From contig OX438757.1 of the NCBI GenBank assembly GCA_949316235.1, positions 20,170,005 to 20,234,004 on the forward strand: a stretch of DNA of 64,000 nucleotides. The letters are read 5' to 3'. A model generated the notes under the pieces. The model searched no databases and was not told where the DNA came from. It worked only from the letters and a program-made list of their open reading frames with translations. Below, one piece after another: positions 50,516-61,700 of the stretch (its first letter is position 1; every line of letters begins with the position of its first letter). A program made the position numbers and the translations under genes. Source of the DNA: Oegoconia quadripuncta (lineage: Eukaryota > Arthropoda > Insecta > Lepidoptera > Autostichidae).

Positions 50516-51294
50516 TTTGTCTATGAGATATATATTATCTATGCCATAACTTTATAAGAATTATTGTTTCTATTTTACATACATAACATTCTCGTATATA
50601 AAATCATCTATTACGCAGTACACGTGCCCGCAGCTGGCAGAATTCGCACGCGGCAGCCGATAAGCGCGCTGAAGTATTTGGCGCACTGCCGAGCTCAGCA
50701 GAGCGTTCCTGATCACATAGTTTACAGAGCCAGTCCGGCGTCCGGATATGAGTGTGTTAAAAATGCACTTAGCTCCGTCCCCCGGCGGTGCTGCAGCCGT
50801 AATCGATTCCCCGAAATTGAATTTAAGCTCGCATTTCAGGTTAGGTATAGTAATAATACCTCCACAATGTTTACGGCTTTGAGGATTGTTTATTTAGCTC
50901 GGACATGGACCTATAAAATAAGAAGATTGACAATTGCCATATAAGTAACCGTACCTCGGTAGTTCTCAAAATCCACTTAAACTAGGTGCTGATTCGTAAC
51001 CTGTAACAAATTTACTCAAATTGATATTGATGTCAATAATGCGAAGCACGACGGGTGTTGTGTATGACGGCGTTGTGTGCGTGTCCGTCTGTCCGGATGT
51101 AGCACAGTAATTTGATGAAAATCGGTGAAGTCGATTTTGAAGATTTATGCTTTAATACAATTTCTTGTTGTATTTGGATGATTTCTATGAAAGAAATAAA
51201 GTAAACAATATTTATTTAAAATCCATCTCATGGCACAAACAATCAGATACAACTATTACACAGTTGAGACACATACAAAACCTAAACAGACTTT
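50516..51294. other. Spacer, nothing recognised
   Basis: A 126-codon frame (50,564-50,944) matches no family I know. GC-richer at 50,620-50,830. Probably non-coding single-copy DNA. Confidence 0.35.
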
Positions 51295-51500
51295 ATATTT
51301 TATCGTGGAAATTTGTTTATCTCGCGGGAACTACTCATTTTATCGGGATGAAATCCTATGTCCTAATTCAGGGTACATTCTACCTATATACCAATTTTCA
51401 TCCAAATCCGTTCATCGGTTTCGCTGTGACTGAACAACAAACAAATAAATAAACAAACAAACATCCAAACTTTCGTAATTATAATATTAGTTAGATTAAG
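51295..51500 (+). repeat. Rep-X copy
   Basis: TTTGTTTATCTCGCGGGAAC, CAGGGTACATTCTACCTATA, TCGCTGTGACTGAACAACAA and ATAATATTAGTTAGATT. Confidence 0.85.
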
Positions 51501-51684
51501 CTCGGGAAAACCTTCTTAGCCATGTTTGATGGAAATCGGTTAAGCCGTTTCGACGATATTTCCTTTTAACACAGTTGGTTTGGTTTTACTTTTTCTTTTT
51601 CTAAGTTTTCTTAATTTTCAGTTTACTATGTGAATTATATAGCACATGCCGAAAATATATATTTTTAAACATTTTATTGCATAT

Positions 51685-51955
51685 ATAGACGCGGTCCCCC
51701 AATTTGGGAGGTCCGGGTTCGTTCCCAGGCAGGCCAAGTTCAATGAGCTTTTAAATTTAATTTAATTACTTATGTGCATTTATCCGACTGTTCTTAAAAC
51801 GGTAAAGGAAAATATGCATGCCTGAGCAATAAAATCCAAAGGCATGTGAAGTCCCCAACCGGCGTGCAAAGCGTGGTGGACTATGGCCCATACTCCCTCA
51901 TTATACGAGGGAAGGCCTATATCCTACAGTGGGATGTTTACAGGCTGATCTCTGT
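51685..51955 (+). mobile_element. SINE-like dispersed repeat
   Basis: B-box-like GGGTTCGTTCCC at 51,715-51,726, then ACGGTAAAGGAAAATATGCA, CGTGGTGGACTATGGCCCAT and CCTACAGTGGGATGTTTACA. This layout is common in Lepidoptera. A fragment in reverse lies at 25,240-25,345. Confidence 0.65.
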
Positions 51956-52285
51956 AAGAGATTTCTTCCATCAAACCCTCGGAAGGAAAAGCCAATTGAA
52001 AGTATGTTTTGACTTTTAGCGCTTTAATGGATTTTGTTATTTTTCGAGGTACGATTTCTAGTATGGAGTATGTCAGTCTTCTTGTTTTTGGGTCCATGGC
52101 TCGGGTTAACCGAAAATCCTTTAACAGCGTCGCTCATCGGCGGTGGTGGAATTTGTGGATGGTTTTGTTAGATATCTCGTAGCCAAATAGTTAAATTATT
52201 TGAATGCCTAGGCGGATCAAGTATGGCGGACAATTTCAGGTTGAGTTTTAACTGACTCTGATGAAGAGTAGAACCCTGAAGTCAG
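51956..52285. other. Spacer, nothing recognised
   Basis: Starts with AGAGATTTCTTCCATCAAAC, a LINE 3' UTR-like motif also seen at 3,105. No gene. Confidence 0.4.
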
Positions 52286-52619
52286 TTTTTTTTTCTATGC
52301 ACATCAGGGTTAGTACATGACTTCAATCACACCTGATGTTAAGTGAAGATGAGGCCGAAGGTGGAAGCGTACTGACCCGAAAACTCCAACATTTGGGGAA
52401 CTGGCTATCTTATCTTTGGCAACGGGAACACAACAATGCTATCAACATTGCTGTTTGGCAGCAGATTTAGATAAGGAGGTGGTAGCTAGCCAGGCGGCCA
52501 TTTAAAATGCCCTACCACCAACCAAACCAAGTACTTAAATATGTACCCCGCTGGGGATCGAACGCGCGACCTTCGATTCGTAAACCCAATGTTGTTTAAA
52601 TTGAGGCACGGAGGCGGTT
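52286..52619 (-). mobile_element. SINE-1, full length
   Basis: T run to CGGAGGCGGTT. TGAAGT occurs just before (52,277-52,282) and across the end (52,619-52,624), a likely target duplication. The B-box complement is changed (GGGATCGAACGCG). Confidence 0.9.
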
Positions 52620-52699
52620 GAAGTTGTTGTCATTATCGAAGAGTTACAATAATTTGAAATCAAGCAATGCCCTTCAGAACCGTTTGCTCAAGTTGTTTG

Positions 52700-53094
52700 T
52701 GGGTACTCGAGTCTCATAGGGAAGTTGTGTGGCTTCGGATACTCGCTGCAGCCTGTGGTGGCAGAGATAATCTCTTGCGTCGCTCCTCCTGGAGTCTCTT
52801 CCTCCTGGACACGATTTGCCATGGCCAACATGGAAATCCTTAAATCGGCTTCGGACTCAGGTCGGCCGCAGCAAAGATAATCTGTGCAGGTGTGGCTTCT
52901 CCGATGGCGGGAGTGATCGATGCGAGTGCGGAGTCTCCCCGCAGACAATGGATCACCTATGGTCTTGTCCCGCGTATCCTGACAGCTTATCTTTGACGAC
53001 CTCCTTAACGCCACAGAGACAGCTGTTACAGTGGCTAAGTTTTGGTCCAATAAAATTTGAAACTTGCCTCGACTCGAAAAGAAGAAGAAGATAG
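52700..53094 (+). pseudogene. LINE carboxy-terminal fragment with CCHC motif
   Basis: Encodes WKSLNRLRTQVGRSKDNLCR, CGFSDGGSDRCECG, SPQTMDHLWSCPAYPDSL and stops at 53,094. The C-x-C...H-x4-C knuckle after LNRLRTxVGRxK is typical of the end of many insect LINE proteins, where it helps bind nucleic acid. No upstream RT motif is left. Confidence 0.75.
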
Positions 53095-53109
53095 GGAAGT
53101 AACAAATTA

Positions 53110-53190
53110 TGTAGGAACGACAGACGTGACGCATTAAAGTTCTCGAATGGAGACCAAGTAAGCGCAGCGTTGTGGACGTATTCCTTTCTT
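53110..53190 (+). pseudogene. LINE-E-like (RTE) remnant
   Basis: CGACAGACGTGACGCATTAA encodes RQT*RIKVLEWRPSKRSV in one frame, the RTE-type VLEWxPxxxKRSVGRP block, with a stop. Only about 75 bp. Confidence 0.55.
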
Positions 53191-53441
53191 ATAATGCAAG
53201 TGTGTGATTTCGACATACAAAGAGAATGGACCCCGTCTCTTCCCGTGACCTTTACGACACGCACAAGGTGTTTGATTTAGACATGAATACAATGTTTTTT
53301 GGAAAACATTAATACCTGTTTTTGAATTACCTTCGTCGAGATCTATCATTTGATACCTAACTCTATGGGGAGCTGTAATTTTTTGTTGCCAAGTGTGACA
53401 TAATGTCTGTATGGTATCGTCCGCCACTCCCGGGACCCTAT
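53191..53441. other. Spacer, nothing recognised
   Basis: No signal. Confidence 0.35.
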
Positions 53442-53704
53442 AAATAATAATAATAATAAATATCTTTGCACATACACAGAGCGCTGTCTAGTTCCACACT
53501 AAGCAACTAGGCTTGTATTATGGATACCAGATCGTTGATTAACTACACAAATACATTTTTTTTGGAAATAAATACATATATAAATGAAAAACATCCATAA
53601 CTCGGGAACACATGTCTGTATTCATCATACAAACATATCCCTAGTGGGATTCGAACCCGCGACCTTTTGGTATAGCAGCAGGGTTTCTAACCACTACACC
53701 AGTA
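53442..53704 (-). mobile_element. SINE-2, full length
   Basis: Tail AATAATAATAATAATAAATA, body CAGAGCGCTGTCTAGTTCCA, B-box complement GGGATTCGAACCCGCGACC and A-box complement TTTCTAACCACTACACCAGT. Confidence 0.92.
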
Positions 53705-53955
53705 CGAATCTAATTTTGTCCAAATCGGCTGAGATGTTTAAGCTGCAGCTGGTACGGACATACATAGATCCAGCCCCAGTGAAGATCTTGGCGCGTTCCT
53801 TTTGGCTTCGCCCGCTTTTACCCGCGTGAGGTAGTGATAATGAAACGAGGCTGTGATCCAGCAGTGGCCAGGTTTTGTTTATGATGGGCAGGCTTTTTCC
53901 GTGTACTTCAATAACAAAAGATGAACAGATTTGACTAAAAATCACCAAAAACATA

Positions 53956-54240
53956 GGAGCACTCGTAGCGCAGTCGTATTCGCTATACGTTTTTGATTAG
54001 CGAAGTTAAGCAATGACTAGCGCGGACAGTCCTAGGATGGCTGGCTACGAGTGTTTCCATTGGGCATGTTAAATAGTCGGTCCCGGTTTGATTCAGGGGC
54101 GACCTTAAAATACTGACTGTCAGGTGACTACTAGTCCGACTCAAAGCCACCACTGTGGCGTGGTGGTTAGGTTATACCCTCTCCTAGTGAGAGTAGGCTG
54201 TGCCTTAACATTGAGAACGTCTAGGGCTACTAATGGTTAG
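53956..54240 (+). mobile_element. SINE-3, 5S rRNA-derived
   Basis: GATTAGCGAAGTTAAGCAAT and, after about 15 bp, AGTCCTAGGATGGCTG follow the internal promoter region of 5S rRNA genes (GATCACCGAAGTTAAGCA...AGTACTTGGATGGGTG). The rest differs too much for a 5S gene. The body has ACTGACTGTCAGGTGACTAC and CACTGTGGCGTGGTGGTTAG. 5S-headed SINEs (SINE3 type) are known in several animals. A degenerate second copy lies at 59,022-59,105. Confidence 0.65.
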
Positions 54241-54769
54241 TAGAAACATCCGCCAGAAACCAAATGATATCAATTTTAGAAACATAACCAAACAACTTTT
54301 TAATTTTCATGTATACACAATTGTGTGAAATGCATATTATACAGAATGTTTTCAGCTGACGAAAATTCAAGGCAGCAGTTGAGTTTTGTGAACAATTAGG
54401 CGTTGATTCGGGCTCTGTTAGCTTCCACCTCACCTCCGCTTATTCAAACACCGACAGGAATTTGCAACAAAGGCTTGTTTTAACTGCTCCGAAATTGGTT
54501 TAAATTTTGCGATTGCGGCGAGAGGCGGGTCTTTGAGAGGAACGCGAATTGTGAGTTGTGACGGATATCAATATCTCGGATTACTCGGAGGTTCGAGTTG
54601 GTAAATTAGTTGGAGAAGGTTTGTGAACGGTGGACACTACTTATAAAGTTGGACAAGTGCTGTCGTTCCCAAACAACCTGAAAAATTACCAAAATCACCA
54701 GAATATCTGTGAATATTGGTGCGCAGCGAGCTTATGTCGTCATCATTATATCAGCCACAAGACGTTAAC
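54241..54769. other. Spacer, nothing recognised
   Basis: No gene or repeat recognised. Confidence 0.35.
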
Positions 54770-54960
54770 TAATGAAAATCTCCATGTTCCAGGAACGACC
54801 TAGGACGAATCTTCTTCCTAAATAGTTCATACATTTCCAGGACACGTCCATCCACTTTATAGGTGGACGTCCCACACTGCGCTTGCCGCTATGTCGTGTC
54901 CATTCTAGAACTTTTATGCTCAAACGGCACCAATCTTGCGCGCTATTTTTGCTCACTGTG
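54770..54960 (-). pseudogene. LINE-E-like (RTE) carboxy fragment
   Basis: The minus strand encodes KVLEWTRHSGKRSVGRPPIK and W, then a degraded RxxLGRSWNMEIF. The VLEWxxRxGKRSVGRPPxxWxDD block is the standard RTE-type carboxy end. Confidence 0.72.
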
Positions 54961-55059
54961 GCTTTTCTACTAATCCACGGGGCTAAGTTGTTAAACGAAT
55001 CGTCGTCTCAGTCGTTCATGTTCATGATTCAGTTGGTTTGTCAGTACGATAAAAAATGT

Positions 55060-55245
55060 TTCTCCTTCTTCCACTTCCAGTAGCCGCCTAGGCTTTCCCA
55101 GGTCCTCCCTACTGTCGAAGAAGGTCGCCGCGGGGTTCTAGTGGGTATCCCTCCCGACTGGGAGGGGAGTCCCACATAACCGTCTCGCCGTGCCCCAGGC
55201 GAGCGGTAAGTTTAATACGTTTCTCCGCGAAAAAAAAAGGACCAC
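55060..55245 (+). repeat. Retroposon 3' end with A tail
   Basis: CTAGGCTTTCCCAGGTCCTC, GGGGTTCTAGTGGGTATCCC, GGAGTCCCACATAACCG, CCAGGCGAGCGGTAAGTTTA, then GCGAAAAAAAAAGG. This block is common at LINE/SINE 3' ends in Lepidoptera. No coding part. Confidence 0.6.
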
Positions 55246-56691
55246 TTCCAGTAGACTTGGTAAATTGCAAGTGGCTTAAATGCAGTTAAACGAAAACCGT
55301 TTGCTCGGGCCGGCTACAATTTATTGACAAAATTCTTATTCGTTTACCAATTTGTCGCGCTACAGAAATTTATCGCATATAAGTCATCATGAACATAATA
55401 TACGAGCCGTGGCGGTACCTTCATATAAGACCAAAAGCCCGGCTTGCCTTACTAAATACTCGATCACATTCATATTCATTCATTCATGTATTAACATTAG
55501 ATCTTACAAAAAACAGTAGGTCCAAGTCCATACATGAAACCCTGTAAGGACACGGCAGATTCTAAACTTAATCTTAAATATAATTAATTGTATTTCCTAT
55601 CGGACTAATAACTATTTAAACAGTACAGGAAATCTTTGATTTAAACATTCGCACTTGTTAAACTGAAACGTTGTGTTTGGTTACCTATCTAATTAAAGCT
55701 GTGTAAAAACCACAAAAAAATTGACAGCACGCCACTGTATACTAATACAAGGGCAATACTTGAAACTAGAAAAGGGCGACTTTGTGTTAAAAAGACATAA
55801 CAAATAATATTATTGCAGTGCTACATCCGTAGCGTCCGTGAGTGATGCGTCAAACTTTGCGAACAACTAAATTTACTTACCGCAATCGTATGGAAATCGT
55901 CAAATTGTTTTTCGGTATTCCCGACTGTGGCTGAACAAAGTTCGTGCGGTGTACGCAACACGCGTGTATGTATGCTCTGGATCGTTATCTAGGTCGCGGT
56001 ATCGAACCGTGAAGGCCGTGACTGGTTCCAAGCAGTTTTCTCCACAAAAATAAACAACGTCGAAATTAGATAATAGGATCTGCTGTCTGTTTGTACCCAT
56101 AAGTAAAATATGTTTTATGTTATAGTAGCTTTGTCTATAAAATGACTAATAAATTGAAAATTTAGAAAACCACTAAATACTATGATATAATCCAAATATA
56201 CTGAACAACTGTGTTAAAAGCTTAATACCCTTTTGTGTCTTCTCGTTTAGTTCTTACTTAAAAAAAAAATCTCACTCAAATCGTACCAAGCAAATTACTG
56301 GGATACAACCGGGGAAAAACTGGGCATACACTACGCCGGCAAACACTTAACATCCGTCGTTTTTGCAGGCGGTTAAAAAGCAATGCGTAACATATGGTTC
56401 TCGGCAGAGTAAAATAGGATAGGATGAGCTGCCATAAAAGTGGTATAAAGCAGAGTGACAGCATTGACCAGGGCCTTTACTCATGTCTCAACGTCATTAG
56501 TGCAGAGCCTCAAGACATATGTGAGCACGGTGACAATGTATTTGTAAGTTCAGATATGTATCTGGTTACAAGAAGGTTAATAGTGATTTCTCTCCACACA
56601 AATTACCCTCATTGGGTGGTCTTTGAGAGACGATATCTGGGAGGTAGTATTTTGGAGCCATCGAATGATCGCCAAGCATGTTGTACTAAAT
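55246..56691. other. Spacer, nothing firm
   Basis: Nearly 1.5 kb. 55,475-55,620 (CATTCATGTATTAACATTAG; ACCCTGTAAGGACACGGCAG) resembles a LINE 3' UTR related to that at 28.7 kb. Frames at 55,900-56,100, 56,276-56,464 and 56,424-56,723 show no known motif. No exon recognised. Confidence 0.35.
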
Positions 56692-56876
56692 ATGTAATCT
56701 CAAACACGTCTGATGTTAAGTGAAGATGTGGCAGAAAGAGAACGTGCGTTATTGATTACTCTATTTCAAAAAGCCGGAATACAGTCATGCTTACATTACT
56801 ACTGGGCGGCAGGCTTTGATAAGATGGTAACTGGCCAAGCGTACATAAAAATGCCCTATCATCGACCAAACTACCA
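56692..56876 (-). repeat. Old SINE-1 copy
   Basis: CTGATGTTAAGTGAAGATGT, AAGCCGGAATACAGTCATGC, TACTGGGCGGCAGGCTTTGA and AAAAATGCCCTATCATCGAC keep the SINE-1 order with many changes. Confidence 0.65.
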
Positions 56877-57148
56877 TCGCCATTTCATCTTCGGACCACT
56901 AGGCGTGGGGAGGGATTCCACCCGTATATAGTTAATATACCGAACATTCGCACTAAGTGGTTCGACTCTCCATTCATAATGCGAACAGCCAAGGCATTGA
57001 ACTCCCTTCCGGCGTCAGTCTTTCCTGAATCTTACAACCTTGGGATCTTTAAGGGCAGGGTGAATAGGCATCTACTGACATCACGTGCTTCATCTTCGAC
57101 CACATCGTCACTTTCCATCAGGTGAGATTGTGGTCAAACGCGTGTCCA
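56877..57148 (+). pseudogene. LINE-B carboxy-terminal fragment
   Basis: CATTTCATCTTCGGACCACT encodes FHLRTTRRGEGFHPYIVNIP in one frame, then PSIMRTAKALNSLPASVF and LGIFKGRVNRHLLTS, and the CCATCAGGTGAGATTGTGGT 3' end. Confidence 0.85.
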
Positions 57149-57200
57149 TAAAAATAAACATGTACCCTGGTAGGAATCAAACCCCTCCGTTTTCGATACC

Positions 57201-57592
57201 GTACGCTTTTTCAATAAGGTTCCAATTGATATACAAAATCTTCCTCTGAATAAATTTAAAGATACTATAAAACAGAAACGTATTAACAAAGCATATTATA
57301 AAATATCAGACTATTTAATCATCCCTGGACATAATCAGATCGTTCGCATAACCAGGCTATTTCACAATTAATAAGGAAATATAAAAACGTTTTTATAATA
57401 TAAAAACCTTTATGTAAAATCAAAGCCTGATTTTAAAAGAGCAACCCTTCGAGTTTCTTGCTTGATCTTCTCAGGGGAAAATTGCATTTTGAACAAGTAA
57501 TAGCTTAAAAAATGTAAAATTGACTATTTTAAGTGTACTCTGTGTAATAGGTTTTTTTAAAAGATAAAGCATTTTTGACTTTGACTTTATTT
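57201..57592 (+). pseudogene. LINE-A' carboxy-terminal fragment
   Basis: TACGCTTTTTCAATAAGGTT to CAGACTATTTAATCATCCCT encodes YAFSIRFQL/NKVPIDIQNL-like, FKDTIKQKRINKAYYKISDY-like residues. The 3' UTR has GAGTTTCTTGCTTGATCTTC and ATAAAGCATTTTTGACTTTG at the end. Confidence 0.78.
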
Positions 57593-58077
57593 ATATAGAG
57601 CCACGGAGGCGGTTAAAACTACGATAATAATGCATGATATAACCCTATAAAATATCGCGAACAAGCGATCGGAGCGCAGCTACGGAATAAATTGTAATAA
57701 GAACGAGTAAAATATTTCCTAACATAAGGATGCCAGCAAACGAAGTTCATTATGGAGTACACAGCTAGTTACCGCTAAGCTTACTTTGTGGAGAAGATAA
57801 TTTCCTCTCTTGGTTGTTATATTACAGTAAATGGGATTAGGGTGATGCCGTACACAGTATAACGATGTAAGGAAGCATATAGTCCCTACAGCACATAATA
57901 ACTGGTATTTTAGAATTTTTATTCCTGTAATACTACTATACTGTTCTGTTCTGTATTACTAATTGTTGTAATTGTGCAATGTGCTTAGAGGCAAATAAAC
58001 AAATTATCTATCTATCTATAGCATATGGATCAGTGGGATATTTTTGGGAGATGACAGCTGAATTACTTGTTCATAAA
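57593..58077. other. Spacer with a SINE-1 head scrap
   Basis: GAGCCACGGAGGCGGTTA at 57,598-57,615 is the extreme 5' end of a SINE-1 on the minus strand. A CTAT repeat lies at 58,005-58,019. Nothing else recognised. Confidence 0.45.
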
Positions 58078-58388
58078 GCCGCCTCCGTGGCTCAATGTAA
58101 ACAACGCGAATCGGAGGTCGCGTGTACGATCCACAGCGAGGTACATGTTTAAATACTCGGTTTGGTGGTAGTGCATTTTAAATGTCCGCCTGGCTAGCTG
58201 CCACTATCTTATCTAAATCTGCCGCTAAGCAGCAATGTTAAGTATTGTTGTGTCTCGGTTGTCAAAGATAAGATAGCCAGTCATGTGTTGGGATTTCCGG
58301 GTCAATACGCTGCCACCTTCGACCTCATCTTCACTTAACATCAGGTGTGATTGAGGTCAAGTACGAACCCGTTGTGCATAAAAAAAAA
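58078..58388 (+). mobile_element. SINE-1, full length
   Basis: GCCGCCTCCGTGGCTCAATG, a short deletion of ATTGGGTTTACG, an altered B box (GTACGATCCACAGC), body and tail TGTGCATAAAAAAAA. Confidence 0.9.
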
Positions 58389-58429
58389 TTCGTTCCTCCG
58401 TCAATGAAAAATTTATAGATTCCTTATCC

Positions 58430-58765
58430 ACAGTTCTTACAAGTGCCACAGTTAGGCTGTGCTCACTGCATCTAGGCGCAGTCAATGGTGTATACGAAAG
58501 CCGAAGGCCGACCTTCACTCGACCTCCTCCCCCATAGAGTTGGCCCTAGTGCCATTTTGTATTTCATTGGCCACACTCCCATTTGTCGAGGGGGGGTGTG
58601 GTAAACCTCTTTTACTACTTGCACTCCCTATTTCTTTAATTAATATGGGGTCCAAGGTAGTAATAGAGTCACGTAGGGTATCGTCTACCTTCGTGCCGTA
58701 CCACTGCTGATCCTAGATTATAGGAGTTACAGTGGGAGGAGTGTGGATGCGGAATGTGGGGACGT
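58430..58765 (+). mobile_element. LINE-F 3' UTR
   Basis: CTCACTGCATCTAGGCGCAG, CATTTCATTGGCCACACTCC, CATTTGTCGAGGGGGGGTGT, GGGGTCCAAGGTAGTAATAG, ACCACTGCTGATCCTAG and ACAGTGGGAGGAGTGTGG. Corresponds to 59,400-59,745. Confidence 0.8.
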
Positions 58766-59021
58766 GTAAGGAAGAGAAAATTTGGTGGTTTTGTGTCAGA
58801 CTTGGGAGCATCTGACAGTCACTGTTTTAAGCCACCCCATTAGGTCACCGACTTGGTTTAGCGACTGCCTTCAATTGACAACAATAACTCCAATTTACTA
58901 TTTAAGTTCTCACCGAAAGACAGTTCCACCCGAATTTAAGTGCCAGCCAAATAATCAAATGGTTGTTAAATTTTGGATTATTTGTCAATTGTATCGTATT
59001 CGTCGTATTCATAAACTCGTG
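58766..59021. other. Spacer, nothing recognised
   Basis: No signal. Confidence 0.35.
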
Positions 59022-59105
59022 CACTCGCATTTACTATTTGCTCTCGATTAGCGAAGTTAGCGCCCTTGAAAGTGGTATTTTCTTACGAGTGTTTCCGTGG
59101 TTCAC
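59022..59105 (+). repeat. SINE-3 fragment
   Basis: CTCGATTAGCGAAGTTAGCG and CTTACGAGTGTTTCCGTGG match the 54.0 kb copy with the middle diverged. CACTGTCAGGTGGCCACTTG near 59,185 matches its body. Confidence 0.5.
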
Positions 59106-59221
59106 GGTCTCTTCCGATGGTTTTCAATTGAATGTAGTCAATTCGTTAAGCTAAGTCGGTACGATACAGGAGCGGCTTGATATCACTGTCAGGTGGCCAC
59201 TTGATATCACTGTCAAGTAAC

Positions 59222-59760
59222 TAGACTGCACACCACATACTATGGGAGTGCCCGAGATGGACAGAGGAGCGTAAACTCATGTTATCAAAATTAAATGCGA
59301 ATAGCCATCCAGTGTACTACGGGGATCTGGTTGCAAATCGTGATAGCTTCCGTGCTTTTAAGTCTTTCTGCCATTCGGATTACTGGCATTACTACACTAA
59401 GTAGATTAGCTACTTACCAAGAACTCACTGCGCCCCTTGGCGCCGTCCGTGGTGTATTCTATACTCATTAGAGACTGAGCCTCACTCAGTCCCCTTTACC
59501 CATTTAATTTTAACCTCATACGAGGGTTTTCTCCTTTTCTCTGGCTACACTCCCATTTGTAAAGAGGAAGGAGGAAATAATTTTATTTTTCCTTCTTTAA
59601 ACCCCTTTTTCTTCTTCTTAAAGGGGCCCAAGGTAGCGTAAAGTCTTTTCTCGGGACACGCTTACTTTCAGTAGGCGACGTTCAGCTGTACCACTGTTGA
59701 TCCTGGCTACAGGAGTTGCAGTGGGAGGGTGTGGAGGTCGGTCATGCCAGGTGGCCAGTA
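59222..59760 (+). pseudogene. LINE-F carboxy end and 3' UTR
   Basis: One frame (59,225-59,404) encodes TAHHILWECPRWTEERKLML, SKLNANSHPVYYGDLVANRD, SFRAFKSFCHSDYWHYYTK and a stop. The TAxHxLxECPxW motif with H-x4-C is characteristic of the end of R1/LOA/Jockey-type LINE proteins. The 3' UTR (59,405-59,745) has the order conserved in three other copies here, ending TTGATCCTGGCTACAGGAGT and GTGGGAGGGTGTGGAGG. This is the copy that links the repeat to a LINE. Confidence 0.78.
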
Positions 59761-59794
59761 GTCTGACTCAAATAGACCAATCCTATGCTCCCGT

Positions 59795-60112
59795 GTTGAA
59801 TTATGGTCTATACGTCACATTAAAGAAACTCTGTGTTAAAAGGGTTATTACAGGATAGATGATTCTAAGTCCAAGTCGTTAACTACGCTTACGTTAATTT
59901 TCTTTTGTAATTTGTAATATAAATTGTATTGAAATTGTAAAGATGGAAATCAATTTAAAAAATGTGTTACGGAGTTCTTGTCCCTTCTTTTCCCTAACCA
60001 TAGCACCTTGTGAAGCGATGTAGTTTTAAAAACTAAACATGTTGACTTTCAATAAGTGATATTTTTGTATCCTACATTGAATAAAATGTTTTTGACGCTT
60101 GACTTTGACTTA
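59795..60112 (+). pseudogene. LINE terminal fragment, TTTGAC tail
   Basis: CGTCACATTAAAGAAACTCT encodes RHIKETLC*KGYYRIDD, a LINE-A-like end with one stop. The 3' UTR ends GAATAAAATGTTTTTGACGC with GACTTTGACTT tail. Confidence 0.65.
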
Positions 60113-61279
60113 CCTTCTCCTGGTGAGAAAAGGCAAGTACCACTTAGAAGCAGAAAATGAAATCAACACAAGACAAAAGTAGAAGCCCTATTTTCGAGTA
60201 GATTTCAAAATATAATCTCTCCTCCCTCACGCCTTCGTGATCACAAGTACCTGCAACATATTGCCAGAAAAATCAGGTAATATAAAAAGGGGAGATTGAA
60301 GTAAAATCCTTGGCATTGCGTAACACGTGGCGCGGGGCTGGTAGGGGAGGGGGTTACTTACATCAAGGCGAGAGTCGAACCGGCAACTGATATGGAAATG
60401 GATATTTTGTTCGCACGAGAGGTGAACCCTAATGTTCTTAAGTAGGCGGATAACGTAGCAAGTAATCGTATTAAAAGCAAAAGAAATCTTGTAATGGAGC
60501 GTGTGACGATTCTGTTCTAACTCGAGACCGTTTATGTAAATGCGCTAAGAGACGTGGCCAGAATAATAAAAGCGAGATATTCGGGCAATAAAAAATTTAA
60601 ATCGGAACAATTTTTATTAAATGCTATGTAAAATAATTATGCTGGCAACACCGCCCGTTTGTGGTTGACGGATGGTCCACCAATCATAGACGATCGAGCC
60701 ATTATTTTGTCCACACGACCTGGTAAACATTGCAGACGGACCGACTAGTCTGTTCTGTGCGAGCGTTGGAAGCGAGTAGTTATTCAAGTTCATCGCCTTT
60801 TTATCGAGTCGAGGCAAGTTTCAAGTTTCATTGAATCAAAACTTAGCCACTCTAACAGCCAAGCTCATTTGACTTCGCTAGTTTTCACACACAGGTTAAT
60901 TATATTTGATAATGAAGTTTGTCTTTTTTACGTCATACGCAAGTTAACTGTAGTTATACTGCTAGGTTGACATATTGCGAAATTCATACATACGACTATT
61001 ATTTGACATTGATTGAATTATTTGACCAATTTTTTATTTGTAATATTATTTATTGACTAAATTATTTATTATTACTCAGTTTGACTCACTATTTACTTTT
61101 ACCTATAGATTTTATAATGATTATTATTTAATAGTGACTTTCCACATAATAATTATTTTAAAAGAATTGTAATGAAAAATGAGAATCTGTAATTGGCATG
61201 ACTTTGGCTTGTAAATTTTGCGTAATATTTTTTTATAATGATGCTGTTGATTCTGTATTCTCAATCTTATTATTATTTT
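60113..61279. other. Spacer, no repeat recognised
   Basis: About 1.2 kb with no match to the local repeat families. 60,480-60,840 is less A/T-rich and could be host single-copy sequence. No exon recognised (66-codon minus frame 60,617-60,817 has no known motif). Confidence 0.4.
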
Positions 61280-61700
61280 ATTTATTAGGAGCCCATACTG
61301 TCCCACTGCTGGGCAAAGGCCTACCTCCTCTCTCTCCACGGCTCTCTATCCCAGGCCTCCTCCGACCAGTTGGTTAGGAACTTATCCAACTCATCCCCCC
61401 ATCTTCTTTTCAGTCTGCCGCGACGCCTTCTTTCTAATGGTGGGCTCCAGGTGGTGGCGATTTTGGCTCACATGTCATCTGGCATGCGACAAACATGGCC
61501 CGCCCAGTCCCATCTCAGCTTGGCGCCCGTTGTGGTTACGTCAGCAACAAGGGCCCTAAAGCGCAGTGTAGTGTTTCAGTGTGTTTTTACATTCAGTACA
61601 CTGCGCTCCATGGCTCGTTGGCAAACCTTGAGGCTGGACCTTTGGGCTTCTGTCAAAGACCAAGTCTGAGCGCCATGGTTGAGGATCGGCAGAATTCACA
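61280..61700 (-). pseudogene. LINE-E (RTE-like) carboxy end
   Basis: The minus strand encodes LNHGAQTWSLTEAQRSSLKV, CQRAMERSVLNVKTH*, LRWDWAGHVCRMPDDM*, TTWSPPLERRRRGRLKRRWG and DELDKFLTNWSEEAWDREPW, up to the CCCAGCAGTGGGACAGTATG 3' end. The order TWSLTxxQ, CQRAMERSxLxV, LRWxWAGHVxRM, RGRxxxRWxDDL is diagnostic of RTE-type reverse transcriptases. Two in-frame stops and no frameshift in this stretch, so moderately old. Confidence 0.87.

Noticed and set aside
50564..50944. 126-codon frame as a gene
   Set aside because: No recognised motif, begins in A/T-rich sequence, and the composition is not clearly coding.
53956..54058. Functional 5S rRNA gene
   Set aside because: Only the internal-promoter blocks match; the ends do not pair as in 5S rRNA and a SINE body follows.
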